The notes under the pieces: generated by a model
What the model saw: the letters and a program-made list of their open reading frames with translations, nothing else
Databases searched by the model: none
What the model was told of the DNA's origin: nothing
Program-made: the position numbers and the translations under genes
NCBI GenBank assembly: GCA_023525715.1
Contig: CM042015.1
Coordinates: 83,941,750-84,005,749 of the forward strand
DNA: 64,000 nucleotides
DNA from: Cichorium intybus
Taxonomy: Eukaryota > Streptophyta > Magnoliopsida > Asterales > Asteraceae
Reading direction: 5' to 3'
Shown: positions 1 through 10,121 of the stretch, in pieces
How positions within the stretch are numbered: position 1 is the stretch's first letter
How the letters are laid out: the number at the start of each line of letters is the position of its first letter

Positions 1-2
1 AA

Positions 3-359
3 GGAAAGTTGAGTCCTCGTTTCATTGTACCTTTCCGTATATCCCAAAGAGTTGGAGCCGTGGTGTATAGATTGGAGTTACCTGATGAACTTCATGGTAT
101 ACATGATGTATTCCATGCATCCCATTTGAGGGAAACTTTGTTTGACAAGTCTCAACAAGTACCTCTTGCTGAAATCGAGGTGGATGAAAAGCTGAGATAC
201 CCGGAACAACCCGAGCGGGTGCTAGACCGCAAGACAAGACAGCTGCGAAATAAGAAGATCAGCATGGTGAAAGTGCTTTGGCGTCATCACAAAGGTTCCG
301 ACATGACGTGGGAGACCGAAAGTGAAATGAGGGAAAAATATCCTCAACTTTTTGTATGA
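3..359 (+). CDS. Ty3/gypsy polyprotein C-terminus (partial)
   Basis: The frame is open from base 3 to the TGA at 357-359 and enters from outside the window, so only the last 118 residues are visible. The segment with D-V-F-H-A-S-H-L, followed by a tryptophan-rich tail (VLWRHH, MTWETE), is the usual end of the integrase region of plant Ty3/gypsy elements, with a chromodomain-like terminus. It is intact here, unlike the related copies at 44-54 kb. Directly after the stop come a purine tract and an LTR, so this is the true 3' end of an element. It may belong to a coding-competent member of the family, but gag, protease and RT lie outside the window. There is no internal start: this is a C-terminal fragment. 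Confidence 0.85.
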   Translation, partial: GKLSPRFIVPFRISQRVGAVVYRLELPDELHGIHDVFHASHLRETLFDKSQQVPLAEIEVDEKLRYPEQPERVLDRKTRQLRNKKISMVKVLWRHHKGSDMTWETESEMREKYPQLFV

Positions 360-378
360 TTTCAGGGACGAAATCTCT

Positions 379-392
379 TAAAGGAGGGGAGA
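379..392 (+). other. Polypurine tract of LTR retrotransposon
   Basis: A purine run (AAAGGAGGGGAGA) ends three bases before the LTR that starts at 396. This is the plus-strand priming site of the retroelement. The same tract precedes the related LTR at 51124. Confidence 0.8.
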
Positions 393-1135
393 ATTTGTAA
401 CGCCAAAACATGTTTATTATGTAATTATAATAAAAAGGGCAAAATGGTCATTTTACCTCAAAAGGGTAATTTGGTCTTTTGGACAGAAAAGGACTTGTTT
501 GGTAATAATATTTTGAGTCTTGGACTTAAAATGTTATAAAAATCTGATTTTGTCATTATTTGTGTAAATTGTGGCAAAAGTCTTAAGAATGCAACTTCAA
601 GGACCAAAATGTAATTTTTGGAGGTATAAAAGGGAACACTTGTGCAGATTTTTTAGCACTTACAGGAGAGGTTCTAGGTGTGATTTCTGCAGCGGATTTG
701 AAGAAGTTCTTGAAGATTTAAGCTTGCAAATTGGTCCATAGCATTCAAAGGGTAGAATTGGAAGTTTTGGAGGTAAGTTCTTCAAGTTCTTGCTAGTTAT
801 TCTTGATGAGTTTTGTAGAACTCAAAAACTGCATTTGCAGTCATGATTATGTTGTTAAGTTGATGCAATACTTCCATTAAGTCATACTAATAAGGACTTA
901 ACTAAAGAAAATGGAAGTAGATTGTTATTTTGGATGAATTTGAAGTTTTGGGGTTTTTGGAACTAAGAACCCTAATTCTTCACATGATTGATTGAGTGGG
1001 TTTAGATGGTTAAAAACCTTGTTAAAATGTAAAGGTTTAGCCTAGGAACAAACCCCAAACGATTAAGAACAGAAATAAGGACTTAATGGACCAAAACTGC
1101 ATGCTACAGTGCACAAATCGCGGCTGGACAGGAGA

Positions 1136-1205
1136 CCTGCGCAGGCGCTAGGCGCGGTGCGCCCAGGCGCAGTGCGCCCTATCCTAGGCGCAGTGCGCCT
1201 CCAAG
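1136..1205 (+). repeat. GC-rich near-palindrome cluster in the LTR
   Basis: Several copies of GGCGCAGTGCGCC or close variants lie end to end. Each is nearly its own reverse complement. The cluster contrasts sharply with the AT-rich surroundings. The same cluster is at 45175-45265 and 51985-52055. Confidence 0.75.
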
Positions 1206-1681
1206 CAGGGGCCAGGCAGGGGATCAAAAACGCTAACTTTTGCTTGGCTTGTCCGATTTAGCTCAAACTTGAACCGTAGGCTTGTTATGGTCTGAAAAGT
1301 TTGGAAAATTTTTATATTGAGTTTTCGACCCCTCGGGGGCACTGTAGATCGATTCAAATGCCTCGGTGAATAGTAAAATTCATAAAAAGTTAGTAAACGG
1401 AAAGTTTATTAACTAGGCATTGTTTATAATAATATTGTATTGAACTCTATTGTATTAGAGTTAATTGGAATGGTTATTTACCTATAATCATTTTGAAAAT
1501 AAATGGAATTATAGGTACGGGACAAAGCCTTACGGAATACATTGGAAGGCAAGGAACGACAAACGCTAGCTGTAGCAAACCTTCAGGTGAGTAATCTCAC
1601 TATTATCCGATGTGATATGTGTTATATGGGCAGCTGCAAATGGAAATGATTTTGGTGGACAAAAATGACAAATTACATGAT

Positions 1682-1975
1682 TCGATATACGACAATACCA
1701 GATAAGCCGTGAGTCTGATAAAGACAAGAACGGAGCTGTGAGTCAACAATAATGACATGACAATACCAGATAAGCCGTGAGTCTGCTATAGACAAGAACG
1801 GAGTTGTGAGTCAGTCAATTTTAATGGTGCGACAATACCAGATAAGCCGTGAGTCTATAATAGACAAGAACGGAGCTGTGAGTCAAACCTATATAGACAA
1901 GACCGGATAAGCCGTGAGTCATTTCGATGGCAATAACGGAGCCGTGAGTCTAGGCAACAGCGGGATAACCCGTGA
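1682..1975 (+). repeat. Tandem subrepeats (AAGCCGTGAGTC type) in the LTR
   Basis: Alternating units read roughly 'gacaataccagataagccg' then 'tgagtctg', and 'gacaagaacggagctgtgag' then 'tc', repeated about four times. The unit recurs in the two LTRs at 45-46 kb and 52.5-52.9 kb, so it is a family trait and not a local expansion. Confidence 0.75.
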
Positions 1976-3163
1976 GCCATATATGATTTTATATTGCATG
2001 ATATTGCTTAATTGATTTTGTATAGAGAATTTTATTCTTATACATGTTATACTTGATTTGATTACTCATTGGGCTTTATAGCTCATGGTTTATTTGATAT
2101 GTCCCTGCAGGTGAGCGTGATCCCACCAAGGGAAAAGATAAAGTCCGTGACTGGGGACTTAGAATCTGGATGTGACGACCCGGCTTGATGAATGTATAAT
2201 ATTTATGTATTGTACTTCGTGATACACTTGTACTCGTATTTTGTTAACTAATACCCCATACTTATGGTTTTTAATGTAAAATATTGGGTTTGAAAAATGA
2301 AAATTTTTGGGGTGTTTTTGTTAATAAGTCGGGTGTTACACAAATCTCGACAACACGAACATCCTAACAAGGATAAACTTCATTTAGAACTTCCTAACAA
2401 GGATAAACTTCATTTAGAACTTCCTAAACCCCAAACATGATAAACCTCTAAGACCGGTACCCCGAACCCTTAAGTTTGAGCAAAAGTCAAACGGGTCAAA
2501 AATTCAACGGTCAAATGTCAAAGTCAACGATCAACAGGAAGTTAGTGCCACTAACTTCCTTAGTTAGCATCGCTAACTATGAACAGTCTCAGAAATCCAT
2601 TAAGCTCTTAATCCATTCAGCCAAGGTCTCAACCCTTCTAGGAACCCTCCAAACAGTTCCTAAGTCCATAAAAATCCTAACTTTACCACTCAAACATAAC
2701 CTTGGAAGCTCATGAACAATATCCGAGTCCAAAATGGCCCTAAACTCAACAAAACCACCAAAGAGAGTTTGGCTTGCTCTCAAAACCAACTTAATGGTTC
2801 TAAATCAAGACTTAAAGGCATAAAGTTCCAAACTTTATCCTTACCAACCATGGACAACACCAAAAAAGACCATTACTTCGTTTCAATCCGTAAAACCCCA
2901 CACCAAAACATAAGAATAACCTTAAAAATGTAAAAAGGTGGGAACTTTACTCATAATGGTTCAGAAACAAGAGCTTTAGCTGATTTCCACTTGAGCAAAG
3001 CCTCTTAGCAACACCATGCATCCTTTGGCATCATAATATCTTCAAGAATACTTCAAAAAAAAAAACCAAGATCACCAAAAATCACTCCAAAAGTGCTAGA
3101 GAGGGAAAATGACGAATTTGGGGGCTGAAAAGTGATGTTTGGCGGCTGCCCTAGGGTTCCCCA

Positions 3164-3174
3164 CTTTTTTATAC
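3164..3174 (-). promoter_or_regulatory. TATA box inside the antisense LTR
   Basis: The minus strand reads GTATAAAAAAG, about 45 bp downstream of the palindrome cluster and about 270 bp from the LTR start, as expected of a U3 promoter. Confidence 0.5.
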
Positions 3175-3216
3175 GGCCCAAACTTCAAAATCTAGTGTTT
3201 TAGCCCAAATTCAGCA

Positions 3217-3367
3217 GTTAGCGCCGCTAACTCTTCAGTTAGCGCCGCTAACTCTTCAATTAGCGTCGCTAACTGATCGTGCAAACCCACTACCAAACCC
3301 TGCAAACATTAGCAGCGCTAATCTTTAACATTAGCGGCGCTAACCCTTAACATTAGCGGCGCTAACT
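3217..3367. repeat. Cluster of GTTAGCGCCGCTAAC palindromes
   Basis: Six copies of a 15-base near-perfect palindrome lie within 150 bp: 3217-3231, 3238-3252, about 3259-3273, 3308-3322, about 3329-3344 and about 3351-3366. Neighbouring copies share the same short spacers (CTCTTCA, CTTAACA). Two weaker copies are at 2540-2580. Confidence 0.8.
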
Positions 3368-3443
3368 GCATAATTTCCCAAAATCTCCAAAAACTCAATT
3401 CCTTTAAACTTGAACTTGGACTTTCCGGGATTAGGGTCTTACA

Positions 3444-4610
3444 ACTCTAACCTACTTAACGAGATTTCGTCCCCGAAATCTTTTCCTTACATACCCTAAC
3501 CGCGTGTCAAACCTCAAACCAATCCATGATTAGTAACACCCTTACATGCCCGAACTTGCCGAAACCAGAAAGATCCACTACCAACCTCGAGTAAAGAACA
3601 CGATTACCCGACAACGACTCATTCATACCAAAATCTACACTTGCTGCCCGAAAACAACACTGACCGCCCCGCGCCTAATCTATGCCAACCCGCACACTAC
3701 ATATACGCACCTTCAGAAACCCATACCAAGCCCCAAGGCTAACAATCTAATTTTCACTGTCTCAGAAGACACTCAAACGCATATCACCAATTAAACTACT
3801 CACACTACACACCGCCTTAACAACCCATAGGCACTTTGTCCAAAAGTATCCAAACAACCAAGATTTAAACACGCGATACACCACTCACGCACAGCCCATC
3901 GGGCTATTACTATGCTCATCATCACGTATGGAATCACAGGTTCCCCCGTTCCGTTCAGCTCGCAACCGAATTCGCAGGATTTTCCCTGTTTCATTTATTT
4001 AGGTTCTCCGCTCCGTCCAACTCATGATTGGACTCACAGTCCTTCTTTGACTTACCCTATTCAGGTTCTCCGCTCCGTCTCGCATACAGCAGAACTCGCG
4101 GTCCTTCCTTGATTCATTTGATTTCCCTCGTTCGCAAGAACAGATCATGTAACCGAAAACAACACCTAACACTCATCAATCCGACCGCAGGGCTACACAC
4201 AACCTTACCAAATTCTATTCCGGGTTCCCGACCTAGAATTATCAACCCAACCAACTGCATCGAACTCAACCAGCAAACCCACTCGATTCTCTAACACGGG
4301 ACCGCTACTCCCGAAACAATAGTTGATATCGGAATCGCCAAGACATCTCTAGCCATTAATGATAAAATTGGAAATTATGATCTATTCACTTTCCACCAAT
4401 TCAATATGTCAAATTTGGTCCCGTTGATTCGTTTTCAACTTCTTCACTTGAGTACTTTTTCAACTCGAACTTTGAATCTCCCACTCCAAGACTACCCATT
4501 TAATCTTCATTCTAAATTTTCCTTAAAAATATCCCGGGATCGACATCGGCTGGTGTTAATCGTTTCCTCAATAATGATGTATGATCGGAAGCCTCGACCG
4601 ATGGTGTAGG
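3444..4610 (-). mobile_element. Degraded internal/LTR sequence of an old gypsy element
   Basis: No usable reading frame is present. It adjoins an antisense LTR, and its minus strand holds GTGAGTCC...GACGGAGCGGAGAAC units (3950-4110). These resemble the GTGAGTC/ACGGAGC subrepeats of the gypsy LTRs elsewhere in this window. I read it as an eroded, rearranged element. Limits are approximate. Confidence 0.35.
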
Positions 4611-6061
4611 AGAAAAATGAATTATAACATAATCTTCAAAGAAGTCATTGATATATTATTTAACAATGTTGATAATTGACAATCCATCAACTTTTTCCGT
4701 AAACCTTGGTAGGCAAAAACTCAAAATACTCAAATTTATTTCTCAGATCAATAACGGAAGTGACATACATTAAAATGTTGAACTTCTTAATATCTTTGTA
4801 ATATTTACCATATTTTCTCTCATTAACTTCACAATGACACGAAGATCGTTATCATCAACCTCATTTAAACATTTTTTCAAAATTACAAAAAATAGAATTT
4901 ATGTCATCCAAAAAAGTGTGAGGTTACGTAGTGTGTACTAGAAACTTTATTAGTAAGCTCAAAAAAATGTTTGAGAAATCCGCTCATTTTCCTAACATAT
5001 CTTCGATCTGATGGTGTAGGCACCCTCGTTTTTCAAGATCTTCCCTAAAATGGTGTTCTTCGTTATCATACCATCTAAATGCTAATACCATCTAAATGCT
5101 AGTTCGTTGGTTGATCCGACTCAATTACCAAATAGGTAGAATTGATATCTATCATACCTTCTAAATGCTAGTTCGTTTCTTTTTGTCTAAATTGCTTCAT
5201 TTTTTTTGTCTAACTCACTTCCTTTTTTGTTTGTCCGTTTCGGGAATATCCTCATTCATAGGTCTGAGATCTACATCTATGAATTGAAACGTAATCCACA
5301 ATTTTTAGAAATAAATATGTCTTCAAATCGTTCATTTGAAAAAATTGAAACTTTTCTCATTGGATGACCATGAGACTTGTTAAAAATATGAATTTTTTAT
5401 CAATAGAGGAACAATATCACCATTTTTGTTCAATAAGATACCAAAGTGGATATTGACTCATTCTATACTAGAAATAATCGCAGTAAATCCTTTGATAACA
5501 TTGATTCCTATTTCTCAAAGATATTCAGCGATCAATACAATTAGTTGAATCTCATAAAATCATTTCATAGAAGTCTATTGAGATTAATGTGTAGTTTGTG
5601 TGGGTTTTTCTCAATGATATTCCACGATCAATACAACTGGCTGAATCCCGATTAATGTACAATTTGTGTGGTTTTTCAGTTTGAACCAATTAATGTTCAT
5701 CCTTATTTTGATCTTTTAATGGTTCAACATTAAATCATTTAGTTTCTACCAAACAACTTTTACACAAACTGCATGGCCAAATATCGAAAACATGTCAAAC
5801 TTTAAGGGCCAAACTGCAAACATTGAACTTGAACCAAAGTGTTGGCATTTACAATCCCTGGTTGCTCACCCTCCACTCCGCCGTAACTCGCCACCAAAAT
5901 CACACACTCCAACACCACCCTTCTGCAATCGGAGTTACGACGCTAAATCCTTGGAGGTGAAATCGCAGCAAATCGAACAAGTGTTGCTCTACTGAACACC
6001 AACTGATTCATTGAATTTAGAGAGCGGAAAAGATAAGAGAGATTTTGTAGTTTTGAAGCAA
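4611..6061. other. AT-rich intergenic region upstream of the RPS2-type gene
   Basis: No gene was seen. A diverged direct repeat of about 110 bp (5514-5680, motif CGATCAATACAA...TTTGTGTGG) is present. From about 5790 the sequence turns CT-rich, consistent with the 5' untranslated region of the gene starting at 6062. A GGGCC element near 5808 is the only promoter-like motif noted. Confidence 0.4.
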
Positions 6062-6703
6062 ATGACGATTCACTCGGCTGTTATTCAAAAACTTTTAAGC
6101 ACAAATGCTCACTTAGGTCGCCGAGTGGCCGAGAATCATTTCAAAATCTACACTTATGGCGCTCGGAATGGAATGACGATTATTGACTCCGACAAAACCC
6201 TCGTTTGTCTCCGTAGCGCCTGCAATTTCATTGGGAATCTTGTTCGCGAAAATGGTAGATTTCTCTTCGTGAATACCAATCCACTAGTCGATGACATCAT
6301 TGAGCAGATGATTAAAACCACTGGCTGCCGCAATGACAACTCGTGGCGTCTTGGAGGGTTTCTAACCAACAGTTTGAGTCCCAAAAAGTTCCGGTCTAGG
6401 AATAAGAAGTTTAGTCTGACGTCCGTTTACCCGCCGGACTGTGTGGTGATTTTTGATACAGAACGGAAGTCTTCGGTGATCCTCGAAGCTTCTAGGTTAC
6501 AGATTCCAATTGTCGGGTTGGTAGATCCGAGTATGCCATTGGAAACCTATAAGAAAATAACATACCCTGTTCCAGCAAACGATTCAGTGCAGTTTGTGTA
6601 TCTGTTCTGTAATCTGATTACAAAAACCATCCAATACGAGCAAAAGAAGCTTGCTGCAGCTAAAGGAAAGGTAACCAAAGAAGAAGAACTGAAAATTGGG
6701 TAA
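6062..6703 (+). CDS. RPS2: Mitochondrial small-subunit ribosomal protein uS2m (RPS2), unspliced frame
   Basis: The frame encodes 213 residues of the uS2 family, a component of the mitochondrial 30S-type subunit. The start is the ATG at 6062 (MTIHSAVIQKLL), which matches the start I recall for the plant mitochondrial protein of about 220 residues. The frame is open further upstream, to 6011, but without an ATG. Family marks include NAHLGRR near the N-terminus, GMTIIDSDKTLVCLR, FVNTNPL, GGFLTNS, PDCVVIFD and the closing SSVILEASRLQIPIVGLVD segment. No separate presequence is evident, as in the recalled relative. The stop TAA (6701-6703) lies where the family usually ends, yet it is made of the bases of a good splice donor (GG|GTAAG at 6700). 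Splicing there removes the stop and joins the frame to UGPase-like exons, described in the next entry. Confidence 0.9.
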   Translation: MTIHSAVIQKLLSTNAHLGRRVAENHFKIYTYGARNGMTIIDSDKTLVCLRSACNFIGNLVRENGRFLFVNTNPLVDDIIEQMIKTTGCRNDNSWRLGGFLTNSLSPKKFRSRNKKFSLTSVYPPDCVVIFDTERKSSVILEASRLQIPIVGLVDPSMPLETYKKITYPVPANDSVQFVYLFCNLITKTIQYEQKKLAAAKGKVTKEEELKIG

Positions 6704-9700
6704 GATAATCTATACTAAGCTTCAGTATTCGAATACTCTATGTATGTTTAGTATTTACATGCCTTAAACAAGTTTTATTGTGAATGATTATGGATTGAAG
6801 AGAGGCTGCTCAACCAGTTCAAAAGATTAAGATAGATGATGAATTGTTCCTCCTACCATATGAAAGCTTATTGCCTGTTTCTGATGGTAATTCTCTAGTT
6901 CTAGTAAATGTTTGTTCAATGTTATTTCACTTGATAATCTTTCATATCCAACTTTATATAGTTGTAACATTCTTCTTTATGCAGATCCCTTAAAAATCAA
7001 GGGGCTTTTGGACAAAGTTGTTATACTTAAGATCAATGACAATGAAGGAACAAATATGGGTTTTGATGGGCCAAAGTATGTTTTTTTTATAGCCATAAGT
7101 TTGCGCGTGTTTATACTTCATACCGTTTTATGTTTTCTTTTTCAAAAAAGTGCAAAATTGTTTCTAAAAGTCTAAAGGTATGAATAATTTTCTCCCATAT
7201 TTGATACAGGTCTGCCATTGAGATTTCTAATTATATTGAGGTTATTTCTTGAATTCTCTTTTACCATTTTGAAGATTTTATATTGGATTCATGTTTTTTT
7301 TTTTTTTTCCTTTTTTGTTGATAAATTTCATTTACAATCACTTGTAGTCTCTGAATTCAAAATACGGATGCAACATTCCTCTATTTCTGATGAATGATAT
7401 CATTACACATAATGAAACCTTGAAGGTAAATAAATTTAATGGAATTCAACTTGAATATCATCTTGCATATTTCTGTCTAATAAGTTGTGATTTTTGTTAT
7501 CTAGATTTTGGAGAAACAATCCAACAAAAACATATTTTGCTTAGTCAAGGTGTGTTTTCTTTTAATTATTTAAACCTGTTACATCTGTTCTTTTTGCTAT
7601 TATCATAAATTAGATTTTCACAAGAAAATTATGCATTATAGGATCAAAATCAAGAGAATGATGTAAAAGATATCTTGCCACTTGAAGGAAGGAGTTTTGA
7701 TGATAAACCACTGTATGCCACTCTCTTTTTGATCTTTGTGTTTCTTTACTTTAATGGGTAAAATTAAAAAAATTAGCTGAAAATGAAATTAGAATTTTAT
7801 TTTGGTACCATAGTTTTCCTAATCATATTCAATTCAATATTTTTTTTATAAAATTAGACAAAAGAGTGGTTGTGGGTCAAACCCAACAGACCCAACCCGC
7901 CCATTTTGCCACCTATGCAAATTTCCATCTATTCTTGATTTATATATCTACATAAATATATGATTATTTTAAATTCTTTTTTATAATCTTCCTTTTGCAA
8001 AACAATAGGAAGGAGGCTTTGTTTTCCTTGAAGAGGAGTGGCAAACTAGATGATTTATTATCACAGGTAAAGCCAGTTGACCTTTTTTATTTTTTTATTT
8101 TTTAATTTCTAGAAGTTTCCAGGATAACTTCTTGTTTTTCAGGGTAAAGAGTACATCTTGTTGCTGAACTCAAATAATTTGGCTGAAGTTGTGGACCCAA
8201 GTATCCTTTTAATTTTAATTGTTATTTTCTTTTCTTTTTTTTTTACTTAAAGAGACTTAGGGGGTGTTTGTTTTTTCCCAAAAAGTCTTTTTCCTCTAAA
8301 ACATCTGTAGGAGGGTAGACGTTTTTAAAAAAGACTGTTTGTTTTCTAGAAGACAAAAGATCTAAAAAAGACTTTTTCACATCTTTTTCAAAAAGACAAT
8401 TTTTTTAGCTTTTCGAACCTCTTTTCAAAACTTTTCAAATATACTTCACCTCATCCCATTCTAACCCCACCCTACCCCCACCCTCACCCACCCCACCCTT
8501 ACCCATACCACCAACCCCCACCCACCACTACCTACCCACCCCACTCCCATCCCACCCGGGTTTATTTTAACTAAAATTGATGTTAGAATGAATGATTTCG
8601 AAAAGACATTAAAAACAAACAATTTTTTTTTATGAAGAGCGAAGACATAGAAAAAGACTTTTGGTCCACATCTTCTTCCGCAGACATGGAAAAAGACAAA
8701 AGAGATTTTACCTCTCCAAAAACAAACACCACCTTAATGTGGACAAGACTTGGGTGCTGTTTCTTTTTGACTTAATCTGAACAGACAACTCAATGATTAA
8801 TATTGCTAAAATTGATGAATAGAAATTTGTTTTTTGGAATGTAAGGGTAAAGTGGTCATTTAGTCTAGTGAAAAAATGTTATAAGTTTGTCATTTTGGGA
8901 TCCTTATGTTATGTGCTAGAGATTTTAAATCATCTGACCCAGAACAAAATTGAGTACTGCATGGAGGTAATTAAAAAAATTTACCTTTTTTACAGTTACC
9001 ATAGTGAAAGCATGACTAATATTAAATTGATTTACAGGTCACACAACCGAAATTGAGTGCCCATGAATCTGATAGTGCCCTAATTGAGGTTGGTAGTTTT
9101 AAAATTACATTCTTATAAATGATTTATTTCTAACGGTTTCTGGATTAATCAAGATAAACTAGACATAAATGATGTATATTATTATTTATTTTTTTGAAAA
9201 AACCACAACAAACTTGTGGAAATGAATGAGGGCAAATTAAAAAAAAAACAGGACTATATGGAGAAAGCCACTTTTTGTTGACTTTTTTATTAAGTCGTTC
9301 ATTCTGCATTAAGTAAAAAAGATACACCCATATATAGCTTACCAAGTTTTCTTGATTTAGTTTACCTAAATGGTATTAAAAATCTTCATATTTACATCGT
9401 TTTCTTGATTTATTTTGGAAATAATCAAGTTTTCTTTTTTACCTTTGTGTTGCAACAATGAAGTCAGAAGAAAAGTCTAAGATCACCAATACAATGAACT
9501 CGTGAGTGTCCCATGTAAGAAACACTATTTATTTATTTTTGTTATTCCAAATAATAATAATTAATTCCAAATGTTTACAGGTGGATAAACATCGAGGCCA
9601 TCAACAACGACAATCATCCCAAAATAAAGGTCTTTTTTGCTTCTCTTTTAAGCCCCATTTGTTACATAGGACATAATATGTTGAAGGCATTTACAATTAC

Positions 9701-10121
9701 GTCTGTGCAAAAAGACGTAAATGCCCTCTTCTTCTTCATCATCAAAAATAGCCCTAGAAAGCTTGTCCTGTGGTATACAAACACAGCCTATGTGTTTTGT
9801 ATTTTATATTACATCACTAGTTCCTATATAACTTAACGCAATTTGACGTTTTTACCCTCCAGGTTTTTGGTGTAACTGTTCCTGCATCTCGAAATCTTTC
9901 ATTGGAGGAGACATCAGATTTACCAATCTTTAAGGTTATCTATTACTTTATAACAATATATTATTATTATTATCTTATATTTGAGTTTTTATCTGCTTTA
10001 ATATAACATTTATATCTTTTTGGAGTCTGATATTTACACATGTGATAATGGCATTCTTATTCGCAATGAAGCTAGAACAAACCCTTCAAATCCTACTATA
10101 AAATTAGGTCCTGAATTATAA
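6062..10121 (+). CDS. Chimeric RPS2-UGPase-like gene, 15 exons
   Basis: Exons inferred by eye: 6062-6699, 6801-6886, 6985-7075, 7210-7240, 7348-7425, 7505-7549, 7642-7712, 8009-8066, 8143-8200, 8920-8966, 9038-9088, 9464-9501, 9581-9629, 9863-9934, 10026-10121. All introns are GT-AG. The exons total 503 codons in one frame (502 residues). Residues 1-212 are mitochondrial ribosomal protein S2. Residues 213-502 align in order with plant UTP-glucose-1-phosphate uridylyltransferase: LNSKYGCNIPLFLMN, SGKLDDLLSQGKEY, ILNHLTQNKIEYCMEV and RTNPSNPTIKLGPEL are clear. The UGPase part looks inactive. The nucleotide loop is INDNEGTNMGFDGPK (258-272) instead of LNGGLGTTMGCTGPK. The GHGD segment is gone, NSDNLG has become NSNNLA, the exon bearing VLQLETAAGAA is missing, and the C-terminal beta-helix is absent because of a stop after GPEL. 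It may be a translated fusion, an alternatively spliced locus, or a UGPase pseudogene fused downstream of RPS2. Confidence 0.65.
8260..8733. mobile_element. PIF/Harbinger (Tourist-like) MITE in intron 9
   Basis: Terminal inverted repeats GGGGGTGTTTGTTTTT (left) and AAAACAAACACCACC (right) are flanked by the direct repeat TTA (8257-8259 and 8734-8736). The element is 474 bp with no coding capacity. It explains why intron 9 (8201-8919) is the longest in the gene. The TTA duplication and the GGG...GTTTG termini fit Tourist-type elements. Confidence 0.75.

Larger units (their letters stand above)
396..2340 (+). mobile_element. 3' LTR of a Ty3/gypsy element
   Basis: It begins TGTAACGCC and ends GGTGTTACA, giving 6-bp terminal inverted repeats (TGTAAC/GTTACA). 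It is preceded by a polypurine tract and a pol C-terminus. It is clearly related to the LTRs at 44314-46965 and 51124-53751: same ends, same GC-rich near-palindromes and the same AAGCCGTGAGTC repeats. At 1945 bp it is about 700 bp shorter, mainly because it lacks the second GGTGCGGCC...GGCTATGA repeat block. The 5' LTR is outside the window, so age and target duplication cannot be read. Confidence 0.85.
2341..3443 (-). mobile_element. Antisense LTR of a second gypsy-type family (interrupted)
   Basis: Read on the minus strand, this segment begins TGTAAGACCC at 3443, a common gypsy LTR start. It carries a palindrome cluster (3217-3367), a TATA box (3164-3174) and then a leader-like stretch. Upstream on the minus strand (3450-3480) is a segment reading GATTTCGGGGACGAAATC, which is the usual sequence between the pol stop and the 3' LTR. 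No LTR end is visible at 2341, where the first LTR stops. The simplest reading is that the element ending at 2340 inserted into this LTR, with the remainder left of the window. Confidence 0.55.

Noticed and set aside
2476..2933. Two plus-strand frames of 79 and 73 residues
   Set aside because: They lie in the antisense LTR and have no similarity to any domain I know.
3217..3367. Spaced palindromes considered as a CRISPR-like array
   Set aside because: Spacers are short and alike, the units are 15-bp palindromes in an LTR, and the genome is a plant's.
6011..6061. Upstream extension of the RPS2 frame (17 extra residues)
   Set aside because: It begins with TTG, not ATG. The ATG at 6062 matches the start I recall for the plant mitochondrial protein.
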